From: Pseudomonadota bacterium
GTDB lineage: Bacteria > Pseudomonadota > Gammaproteobacteria > UBA1113
Length of the DNA stretch: 64,000 bases
Direction: 5' to 3'
NCBI GenBank assembly: GCA_021778015.1
Contig: JAJYCX010000003.1
Coordinates: forward strand, 1 to 64,000
In this document: one piece after another, positions 56,486 to 64,000 of the stretch
Layout of the letters: each line of letters starts with the position of its first letter
Numbering within the stretch: the stretch's first letter is position 1
The notes under the pieces: generated by a model
The model's database searches: none
Told to the model about the DNA's origin: nothing
What the model saw: the letters and a program-made list of their open reading frames with translations, nothing else
Program-made: the position numbers and the translations under genes

Positions 56486-57121
56486 TTGTTGCGTGTTAGT
56501 GAAATTTTTTACTCTTTGCAAGGCGAGAGCGCCAGCGTAGGCATTCCCACTACTTTTATACGCTTAACGGGTTGTCCCTTGCGCTGTTATTATTGCGACA
56601 CGGCTTATGCCTTTAGTGGCGGCGAAAAAGTCAGCATAGACAGTATTCTAGAAAAAGTAGCACTGTATCCTACACGCTATATCACCGTTACCGGTGGTGA
56701 ACCTTTGGCTCAAGACAATTGCCATAGTCTATTAAAGCAATTATGTGATAAAAATTATTGTGTATCGCTAGAAACCAGCGGCGCCTTGTCGGTGGCTAAG
56801 GTTGATCCGCGTGTGATTAAAGTGATGGATTTAAAGACCCCCAGCTCTAAAGAATGCGATAAAAATAATTATGATAATATTGATGATTTAACCACACAAG
56901 ACCAAATCAAATTTGTCATTGGCGATAAAGCCGATTTTGAGTGGAGCGTAGAGATGATCAAACAATATCAATTGGCACAAAAATGCCATCTTTTGTTTTC
57001 ACCTATAGCGGATGTACTGTCACCCACGATATTAGCAGATTGGATCTTAGAACATGGCTTGCCAGTACGTTTTCAATTTCAACTGCATAAATATTTATGG
57101 GGTAATGTGCCAGGAAAATAA
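56486..57121 (+). CDS. queE: 7-carboxy-7-deazaguanine synthase
   Basis: Radical SAM enzyme making the deazaguanine core of queuosine. The 211 residues contain the cluster motif GCPLRCYYCDT (Cys30, Cys34, Cys37), the N-terminal SEIFYSLQGESASVG and VTGGEPLAQ. The start is TTG at 56486, 9 bases after AAGGAG. It directly follows cpoB, as in many gammaproteobacteria, and belongs to the same pathway as queA at 27270. Confidence 0.93.
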   Translation: MLRVSEIFYSLQGESASVGIPTTFIRLTGCPLRCYYCDTAYAFSGGEKVSIDSILEKVALYPTRYITVTGGEPLAQDNCHSLLKQLCDKNYCVSLETSGALSVAKVDPRVIKVMDLKTPSSKECDKNNYDNIDDLTTQDQIKFVIGDKADFEWSVEMIKQYQLAQKCHLLFSPIADVLSPTILADWILEHGLPVRFQFQLHKYLWGNVPGK

Positions 57122-57122
57122 T

Positions 57123-57779
57123 ATGAGTATATCTCCCCCGAAAACGGAAGCAGAATTATGGCAACGTGCTGCTGCTATTGCTGATCAGACTTTAGGTGAT
57201 TTAGCAGCAGCAGTATCTATGACCATACCTAGCGATTTTCGCCGTCAGAAAGGCTTTATAGGTCAATTATTGGAACGCGTTTTAGGTGCTACAGCAGGTA
57301 ATCTGTCTAAACCGGATTTTACATACTTAGGTATAGAATTAAAAACTTTGCCCTTAAATGCCAATGGTCAGCCTAAAGAATCAACCTATGTTAGCATTGT
57401 ACCTTTGATGGGTAGAGAACCTTTGTCTTGGCAGCATTGCGAGCTTTATCAAAAATTACGCCGTGTTTTATGGGTACCGTATTTTTTTGATAAAACTTTA
57501 GAACCGCAGTATTGGCGTTTAAGCGATCCGATATTATGGTCACCCAGTGTAGAAGAAGAAACTATTTTGCGCGAAGATTGGACTGAATTAATGAGTCGAG
57601 TGCAAATGGGGCAATTAGATCAAATCGATGCGCGCTTAGGACAATACTTACAAATTCGTCCCAAGGCAATGAATGCGAATGTACGCACGCAGGGCATAGG
57701 TAGCAATGGCGAATGCGTGCGCACCTCACCACGCGGATTTTATTTACGGACATCGTTTACAGCGAGGATTATTGCTTAA
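57123..57779 (+). CDS. mutH: DNA mismatch repair endonuclease MutH
   Basis: Nicks the unmethylated strand at hemimethylated GATC sites in methyl-directed mismatch repair. The ATG at 57123 gives 218 residues; the open frame from 57054 lies inside queE and is not used. Catalytic Asp65, Glu72 and Lys74 sit in DFTYLGIELKT, and KRVLW-type and EYLQIRPKA-type segments are present (LRRVLWVPYF, QYLQIRPKAMNA). MutS is at 14669. A Dam methylase is implied but not in the window. Confidence 0.93.
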   Translation: MSISPPKTEAELWQRAAAIADQTLGDLAAAVSMTIPSDFRRQKGFIGQLLERVLGATAGNLSKPDFTYLGIELKTLPLNANGQPKESTYVSIVPLMGREPLSWQHCELYQKLRRVLWVPYFFDKTLEPQYWRLSDPILWSPSVEEETILREDWTELMSRVQMGQLDQIDARLGQYLQIRPKAMNANVRTQGIGSNGECVRTSPRGFYLRTSFTARIIA

Positions 57780-57796
57780 GGATAGAGCTTCCATTA

Positions 57797-58056
57797 TGCG
57801 GTCACATCCAGGGTTCAGCATTAGAGTTCATTGCGTGACAGGCCCCGGCCAGCTCTGAATTCAAACAACACAGCCCTGGATATAGCCGAATCAAAAAGTT
57901 ATAAACGGATATGACAAGTTCAAGGCAAAGCGCAATAGTGATGGACGGGTGGCACGTGACAGGAGCCCTCGGCGCGCGCAGGCACGAGCACGACGAGGAT
58001 GTCACGTGACCGGGCCCGGCCAGCTTGAGTTATAATGCTGAACCCTGGATATCGCC
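57797..58056. repeat. GC-rich composite inverted repeat F
   Basis: ATCCAGGGTTCAGCATTA (from about 57807) and TATAATGCTGAACCCTGGAT (58033-58052) are inverted ends. Inside are further related pieces: GGCCCCGGCCAGCTCTGAATTC with CAGCCCTGGATATAGCC, and two CACGTGAC motifs with GGGCCCGGCCAGC. The interior is much more GC-rich than the genome around it. The right end encodes the last residues of the ZIP protein. Confidence 0.65.
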
Positions 58057-58821
58057 TACCAAACTCACCAGCAATATCAATCCTGCACCTAAGCCATAAT
58101 ATAACCAGCGTTTATAAGACGACGCATGCGCTGAGTGATCACAACCGGTTGAAGAATGGCAAATGGCAATGTATAAAAAGGTACCGGCGGCAAGGCTGTT
58201 AAAATAACCTTCGAATAAGTCAAAATGTTGCTGTTTTACTATAAAGCCTAGATTGCTAGCCAGAATAATACCTATAGGGGTGGCGAGTGCGAGCACGATG
58301 AGTAATTGCTTTTGCGACGATGCTTTAAAATTATAGCGACCTAACACGGTGCCTAAGGCAAAACCTTCTGAGCCTTTGTGCATCAAAATGGCTATGGCCA
58401 GCGTTAGAAAATGTTCGTAGTTTGGGCTTAAACCTAAAGCACAGCCTTCAATCAAGGCATGTAGCGATAAAACTATTAAGATCCAATAAGCAAACCAATG
58501 ATGTGATTTTTTCTCTCGAATATAAATAAGATGGGTAATGCCTTTTTCACAGATCAGCATAAATAAGAAGGAGGCTAAGCCTAGAGCGCTTATGATATAT
58601 AAGGTTTTCGTGCTTAGAGTGGGGACTAAGTCCGTATAAGCTTCAGGTAAGAAGTGCAATAAGGCAATGCCAAAAAAAATACCACGCGAAAGAGATTCAG
58701 CAAATATTAAAGACTGTAAGCGCGCACCACTATGATAGGCGCGCGCTTTTGAACCGAAGATATAAACGCAGTAAAAAGCGATAATGGCCGCTATATACTG
58801 ACTAGTGTAAAGACTCCACAC
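58030..58821 (-). CDS. ZIP-family metal transporter
   Basis: Inner-membrane transporter for zinc or other divalent metals, 263 residues with about eight helices. The binding helices are clear: LSLHALIEGCALGL (helix 4) and LMHKGSEGFALG (helix 5). A short His-rich stretch (CHSSTGCDHSAHASS) precedes the last helix. The C-terminal residues VGDIQGSAL and the stop come from the right end of inverted repeat F. It lies 13 bases after the protease gene, so it may be cotranscribed with it. Confidence 0.85.
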   Translation of the reverse strand: MWSLYTSQYIAAIIAFYCVYIFGSKARAYHSGARLQSLIFAESLSRGIFFGIALLHFLPEAYTDLVPTLSTKTLYIISALGLASFLFMLICEKGITHLIYIREKKSHHWFAYWILIVLSLHALIEGCALGLSPNYEHFLTLAIAILMHKGSEGFALGTVLGRYNFKASSQKQLLIVLALATPIGIILASNLGFIVKQQHFDLFEGYFNSLAAGTFLYIAICHSSTGCDHSAHASSYKRWLYYGLGAGLILLVSLVGDIQGSAL

Positions 58822-58834
58822 GGTTAAGTCTTAG

Positions 58835-60208
58835 CTATCTTTTTAGCAAGACGAATGCCGCACCTGAATCACGCAATATACTGACTAACAATGTTTTATC
58901 ACTATTTTGACTGTATTTTGCTAGTTGATCTGTCGTTTGCACCTGATTGTTGCCCACAGTCAAGATGATGTCACCAGGACGCAAGCCTGCTTGCCAAGCT
59001 GGAGTATTTTCATCTAAATCGAGGATCTGAACTCCTTTAACATGACCATAGCTAGGCACTATCGTATCGTAGTTTTGCAACATCGTACCAAAGAAGAAAG
59101 GATCTTGATTGGCCACTTGATTTTGATAGGTATCAGGGTTAGCCGATATTAAGGTAATCGTCATCGGCTTACCATTCCTAAGAATACTCAAACTCACATG
59201 ACTGCCTGAACGCAGTAAGCCTATGCTATTTTTAACCTGTGATGCCGACCCTACTTTTTCACCATTGACTGCGATGATAACATCGCCTAATTTCAATCCG
59301 GCCTTTTCGGCGGGGGATAAAGGATTCACCATCGTGATAATAGCGCCTTTAGTCATGTCATCGTGGAAAGCGGCGGCTAATTCTGGGGTGAGGGTTTGCA
59401 TCATAATGCCGACGATGCCGCGATCGACCTTACCATATTTAATAATTTGGTTGGCCACACTTTGCGCCATATTAGAAGGTATAGCGAAACCTATACCGAC
59501 ATTGCCGCCGCTAGGCGCTAAAATGGCGGTATTGATACCGACCAATTCACCCTTGAGATTGATTAGAGCACCACCCGAGTTACCTGGATTAATAGAGGCA
59601 TCGGTTTGGATAAAATCTTCATAACCTTCTATGCCTAAGTCGCTACGGCGTAATGCACTGACTATACCAGAGGTTACCGTTTGGTCTAAGCCATAAGGGT
59701 TACCAATAGCAATCACAAAATCGCCTACTTTGAGCGAGTCGGAATTAGCAAAAGGCAATGCCACTAAATTATTGGCCTTAATTTGTAATACCGCGATATC
59801 AGAAAGGGCATCTTTACCTACCAAACGTGCTTTGAAACGACGGCCATCGCTTAAAGTAACGTTAAAACTATTATTTTTGTTGACTAAATGCGCATTGGTA
59901 ATAACATATCCCTTAGAAGCATCGATAATCACACCTGAACCTATATTAAAGCCTTTTTCTTCGCGTTTAGGGCTTGGGGTAGCGTTACTATTGCTATTAC
60001 CTTGCTCTTCGCTCGCATCCATTTTAGGGGCGGCAGGATTGGTGTTCTTTGCTTCAATATTAACCACTGTGGCCATAACAGGTTGTACAATTTTTGATAA
60101 TGACGGCAGAGCTTGATTATTGACACTGGACGGCAAGCCCGCTTCTAAGCCTAGAGGTGCCAGGGTTAAGGCTAGACAGCTTAAAAACAGTAATTGAGAT
60201 AATTTCAT
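58835..60208 (-). CDS. degP: Periplasmic serine protease of the DegP/DegQ family
   Basis: HtrA-type protease and chaperone for misfolded envelope proteins. A signal peptide MKLSQLLFLSCLALTLAPLG is followed by the trypsin-like domain with His107 (VITNAHLVN), Asp137 (LSDIAVLQI) and Ser211 (NPGNSGGAL), then two PDZ domains (from about 270 and about 370). Length 457, between DegQ and DegP of E. coli; the LA loop (about 55-85) is fairly long and charged. Confidence 0.92.
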   Translation of the reverse strand: MKLSQLLFLSCLALTLAPLGLEAGLPSSVNNQALPSLSKIVQPVMATVVNIEAKNTNPAAPKMDASEEQGNSNSNATPSPKREEKGFNIGSGVIIDASKGYVITNAHLVNKNNSFNVTLSDGRRFKARLVGKDALSDIAVLQIKANNLVALPFANSDSLKVGDFVIAIGNPYGLDQTVTSGIVSALRRSDLGIEGYEDFIQTDASINPGNSGGALINLKGELVGINTAILAPSGGNVGIGFAIPSNMAQSVANQIIKYGKVDRGIVGIMMQTLTPELAAAFHDDMTKGAIITMVNPLSPAEKAGLKLGDVIIAVNGEKVGSASQVKNSIGLLRSGSHVSLSILRNGKPMTITLISANPDTYQNQVANQDPFFFGTMLQNYDTIVPSYGHVKGVQILDLDENTPAWQAGLRPGDIILTVGNNQVQTTDQLAKYSQNSDKTLLVSILRDSGAAFVLLKR

Positions 60209-60260
60209 AACAGCTCCGTAGTATAAATAGTAATCAGTATATTATCGTATAGGCATTTTG

Positions 60261-60389
60261 TATATTCACAGCAGTTGATTTTTAGGCGAGGCGCCTAGCT
60301 CCCGAGCACCAGGAGTATACTTCACAAGTATATGGGTTCTGGTGCAGACGGGCGTAACAACAAAGCCTAAAGGCCAACTGCGAAGAGTA
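60261..60389. repeat. Repeat family C, complete copy
   Basis: Begins TATATTCACAGCAGTTGATT and ends CTGCGAAGAGTA, parallel to 39224-39351. The central stem differs (TATACTT-cac-AAGTATA) but still pairs, and CCAG/CTGG flank it as in the other copy. It lies in the gap between the divergent degP and ppiD genes, so promoters must be close on both sides. Confidence 0.85.
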
Positions 60390-60489
60390 CATAAATAGCA
60401 TTATTGGTGATTTTATGCAAGCCTTTATTTTTGGCTTACAACCCGGTATGATGTTGCTGCAGTTGAATAACTAAGCGAGCAAAAAGGAT

Positions 60490-62103
60490 ATGTTACAAAG
60501 CATTCGTGATAAAACCCAGGGTATAATAGCAACGCTCATCGTTGGTTTGGTGGCGCTGACTTTCGCTATTTGGGGCATTCATTATTATCTTGAAGAAAGT
60601 AAGAGTACTACCGTCGTCATTCAGGTAAATAGTGCAAAATTAACCCAAGATAATTTTGATCGCATCTTGCGCCGTGATCAACGCTTATTGTCGCTGACAC
60701 GTCCAGATACTGAAATGACCGATGTAGTACAGCAAAAAATACAGAAAATGGCTGTGGACCAATGGGTACAAAAGACTCTGTTAACCCAAGGAGCTAAAAG
60801 CATTGGTTTTAGCGTTTCGCCGCAAATTCTGCAGCAAACGCTGGCAAGTCTAGATATGTTCCAAGAAAATGGTCAATTTTCACTCGCGTTATATCAACAA
60901 AAAATCGATTACATGGGTTATACTCCTGAAGAATTTCAAAAGAATCTACAAGATCAATTATTAGTAGATCAAGTGGCTTACGGTCTATCCAAAAGTGACT
61001 TTGTGCTGCCTAATGAATTGCATCAAGTCATAGGTACGTTGTATCAAACCCGCGACATAGGTTATGTGTTAATACCGCAAAAATCATTTATCAGCAGTGT
61101 GGTCATTAAGCCAGAAGACATTAAAAACTATTATGCAACCCATCAACAAGACTTCATGGATCCTGAAAAGGTTAAAGTAGAATACTTGCAGATTAAGCCT
61201 CAAGATTTAAAGCAACAGATTACGGTAAGCGACGATAATATCAAAACATTTTATCAAGAACATGCCGATCTGCAAAATAAACCTTTGTCTGAAGTTAAAA
61301 ACAGCATTAAGGAACGTTTGCAAAATCAAAATGCCGATAAATTGATGGCTAGCTTAAGTGATCAACTCGATAGCTTGTCTTACGAAGATCCTACTAGTTT
61401 ACAACCGGTATCACAAAAGTTACATATTGCCACACAAGTCAGCGATTGGTTAACACGTCAGGATACTTCAGCCAATGCGCCTTTCCCGCCGGCAGTGATA
61501 CAAGCCGCTTTTAGCAACGATGTGCTACAACAAGGCTATAACAGTGCGCTGCTTACTTTAAACGATGGCAGTGTGATGGTATTGCGTTTAAAAGCGCATG
61601 AAGCGAGTCAAGCGAAACCTTTAGCGGCTGTGCAAGATCAAATTAAAGCCATTCTAACCGCACAAGCAGCTAAAAAAGCAGCAGTGGCTAAGGGAGATAG
61701 TATTCTAAAAGCTTTGCAACAAGGACTAGATCCTAAAACCACGGCACAAAAGAATGGTTTTGTATGGCAAGAAGCTTTTAATGCGGCGCGCACTTCCGTC
61801 GGATTAAATCCAGAATTGCTAGTCGCTTTATTCAATGTGTCACTAAATCATAAAGCAAATGAAGCTATTTTGTCAGGACTGGCACTGAGTAATGGCGATT
61901 ATCTGTTATTGCAGATTAAAGGCGTGCATCCAGGCGTAGACAGCAGTTTAACCGCTAAAGACAAAACACAATTGGCGCAACAATGGGCAGAATCTTTAGG
62001 GCAAATAGATTATGCATTTTACAATCGTAGTTTGCGCGATAATGCAAAAATCAAAGTGAATTTACCTAAAAGTGAATCCAATGATGAAGACAATGGGCAG
62101 TGA
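60490..62103 (+). CDS. ppiD: PpiD/SurA-type periplasmic chaperone lacking the parvulin domain
   Basis: Membrane-anchored chaperone at the Sec exit. N-terminus LQSIRDKTQGIIATLIVGLV and an anchor helix (about 11-32) match PpiD, then the SurA_N-like helical domain (about 45-190). E. coli PpiD (623 residues) then has a parvulin domain; here, after VSDDNIKTFYQEH, the chain goes straight to LSEVKNSIKERLQNQNADKL and the C-terminal helices. Length 537. It has lost the isomerase domain cleanly and should be chaperone only. Confidence 0.88.
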   Translation: MLQSIRDKTQGIIATLIVGLVALTFAIWGIHYYLEESKSTTVVIQVNSAKLTQDNFDRILRRDQRLLSLTRPDTEMTDVVQQKIQKMAVDQWVQKTLLTQGAKSIGFSVSPQILQQTLASLDMFQENGQFSLALYQQKIDYMGYTPEEFQKNLQDQLLVDQVAYGLSKSDFVLPNELHQVIGTLYQTRDIGYVLIPQKSFISSVVIKPEDIKNYYATHQQDFMDPEKVKVEYLQIKPQDLKQQITVSDDNIKTFYQEHADLQNKPLSEVKNSIKERLQNQNADKLMASLSDQLDSLSYEDPTSLQPVSQKLHIATQVSDWLTRQDTSANAPFPPAVIQAAFSNDVLQQGYNSALLTLNDGSVMVLRLKAHEASQAKPLAAVQDQIKAILTAQAAKKAAVAKGDSILKALQQGLDPKTTAQKNGFVWQEAFNAARTSVGLNPELLVALFNVSLNHKANEAILSGLALSNGDYLLLQIKGVHPGVDSSLTAKDKTQLAQQWAESLGQIDYAFYNRSLRDNAKIKVNLPKSESNDEDNGQ

Positions 62104-62148
62104 TATAGTGAGATCTTGATGAAGGCTTTGTAGTTGCATCAAAGCTTT

Positions 62149-62236
62149 GTCATCCTCGACGAAGTCGGGGCTCCAGTTGCGATTCAAGTTTTTTCTGGAT
62201 CCCCGACTGCGGCCTCACGGCCTAGTCGAGGATGAC
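62149..62236. repeat. Repeat family A, copy 4
   Basis: Begins GTCATCCTCGACGAAGTCGG and ends CTAGTCGAGGATGAC, in the orientation of copy 1, with one GGATCC kept and the other mutated (GGGGCTCCAG). It lies between ppiD and recA. The rest of the gap (62237-62321) holds the recA leader, and no CTGT-N8-ACAG LexA box is visible there. Confidence 0.9.
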
Positions 62237-62321
62237 AACGTTCTAGTTTTGTGATGGATTAAGCTTGATCTCACATCTCGAAGTGTAAACAGGTTAATTT
62301 TTTAATATAAAGGGGTTCTAA

Positions 62322-63358
62322 ATGGATGATCAAAAATTAAAAGCGCTAAGTGCGGTACGCGATCAAATCGAGCGCCAATTTGGCAAAGGTGCAGTGATGT
62401 TATTAGGGGAGCATTCAGATGACCATGAAATCGAAACGATTTCTTCGGGCTCCTTGGGTTTGGATATCGCTCTGGGCGGTGGTTTCCCACGCGGGCGTGT
62501 AGTTGAAATTTACGGCCCTGAGTCTTCGGGTAAAACAACGATGACACTACAAGCTATTGCTGAATGTCAAAAGGTAGGTGGGCAAGCCGCTTTCATCGAT
62601 GCTGAACATGCGATGGATCCAGGTTACGCGCTTAAACTAGGCGTGAATGTAAAAGACTTATTAGTGTCACAACCGGATACCGGCGAACAAGCCTTGGAAA
62701 TTGTAGACATGCTGGTGCGTTCCAACGCCGTAGACATTATCGTCATCGATTCGGTAGCGGCCTTAACGCCTAGAGCCGAAATTGAAGGCGAGATGGGCGA
62801 CCAACACATGGGCTTGCATGCTCGTTTGATGTCACAAGCCTTGCGTAAGTTAACAGCCAATATCAAACGTTCCAATACCTTGGTTATTTTCATCAACCAA
62901 ATCCGTATGAAAATTGGTGTTATGTTTGGTAGTCCAGAAACGACTACGGGTGGTAACGCGCTGAAATTTTATGCTTCAGTACGCTTAGACATACGTCGTA
63001 CGGGTGCTTTGAAACGTGGCGATGAAATTTATGGTAACGAAACTAAGGTTAAAGTGGTCAAAAATAAAGTTGCACCACCATTCAAAGTGGCCGAATTCGA
63101 CATTCTGTATGGCGAAGGCGTTTCTTATCACGGCGAATTAGTAGACTTAGGTGCCAAACATAAAGTGATTGAAAAGTCTGGTGCTTGGTACAGTTACAAT
63201 GGCGAACGTATGGGTCAAGGTAAGGATAATGTGCGCCAATTCTTGAAAGACAATCCAGCCATCGCCAAAGAGATCGATGCTAAACTACGTTCAGAACTAT
63301 TAGCACATCCTGAAGCATTGCTGGCTAGCGATAGTGATGTCGTGGAGGACAGTGAGAT

Positions 63359-63362
<4 letters not shown>
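62322..63362 (+). CDS. recA: Recombinase RecA
   Basis: Strand-exchange ATPase of homologous recombination, 346 residues. The Walker [14 protein letters not shown] (about 67-79), the L1/L2 loops around [20 protein letters not shown], and the N-terminal [20 protein letters not shown] are typical. AAAGGGG precedes the ATG. The stop is overlapped by the probable recX start. Confidence 0.97.

Positions 63363-64000
<638 letters not shown>

Noticed and set aside
57802..58005. 67-codon minus-strand frame between mutH and the ZIP gene
   Set aside because: Entirely made of the GC-rich inverted repeat F, no ribosome site.
59223..59624. 133-codon plus-strand frame inside the DegP/Q gene
   Set aside because: Antisense shadow of the protease with all catalytic residues on the other strand.

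Overview
The window is 64 kb of chromosome from a Gram-negative gammaproteobacterium. The best fit is the Legionellales side of the class (Legionella, Coxiella, Rickettsiella or Berkiella-like). Reasons: the rpsB-tsf-pyrH-frr-uppS-cdsA-rseP-bamA-skp-lpxD-fabZ-lpxA-lpxB order, a dapA-bamC-purC locus, tolQRAB-pal-cpoB, an AT-rich composition, a sensor kinase plus response regulator pair resembling LqsS/LqsR of Legionella, eukaryote-like or effector-like genes (patatin, ankyrin and Sel1 remnants, HEAT repeats), several decaying genes and many short palindromic intergenic repeats. The species cannot be named from the sequence alone.

Layout. 0-13.1 kb: translation and envelope block (rpsB, tsf, pyrH, frr, uppS, cdsA, rseP, bamA, skp, lpxD, fabZ, lpxA, lpxB). 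13.1-17.1 kb, minus strand: mutS, a squalene/phytoene-synthase-like gene and a HEAT-repeat gene. 17.2-22.3 kb: accessory island with a patatin-like phospholipase, ankyrin and AhpD-like remnants, two unknown proteins and a membrane-anchored HEVHH putative metalloprotease. 22.5-25.3 kb: mlaFED plus a DUF6058-like gene where mlaC would be expected. 25.5-27.1 kb: three small unknown genes, two of which share a C-terminal VAPIxPRG motif. 27.2-33.6 kb: queA, yajC, secD, secF, a membrane protein, a quinone oxidoreductase and a ComEA-like protein. 33.7-36.9 kb, minus strand: an unknown gene, a YiiX-type hydrolase and malic enzyme. 37.2-44.7 kb: dapA, a drastically shortened bamC, purC, tRNA-Ser(CGA), pncB, rnhB, dnaE. 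44.8-50.9 kb: a Sel1-type gene broken by an amber codon, a hybrid histidine kinase with a decayed duplicate of its C-terminus, and an LqsS/LqsR-like pair. 50.9-57.8 kb: phhB between inverted repeats, tolQRAB-pal-cpoB, queE, mutH. 58-64 kb: ZIP transporter, DegP/Q protease, a PpiD without its parvulin domain, recA, recX and the start of alaS.

How the genes work together. Most serve the cell envelope: outer membrane protein assembly (BamA, short BamC, Skp, DegP/Q, PpiD, SecDF-YajC), lipid A synthesis (LpxD, LpxA, LpxB with FabZ), undecaprenyl and phospholipid precursors (UppS, CdsA), lipid transport (MlaFED) and outer membrane constriction (Tol-Pal-CpoB). Stress proteolysis (RseP, DegP/Q) ties in. 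MutS and MutH imply methyl-directed mismatch repair; RecA and RecX handle recombination.

The main unexplained structure is a set of at least four dispersed palindromic repeat families (called A to D here) plus two unique long inverted repeats (E and F). They sit at gene ends, in three cases supply the last codons and stop of the upstream gene (uppS, cdsA, ZIP), and occupy places where dxr and tgt are often found in related genomes.
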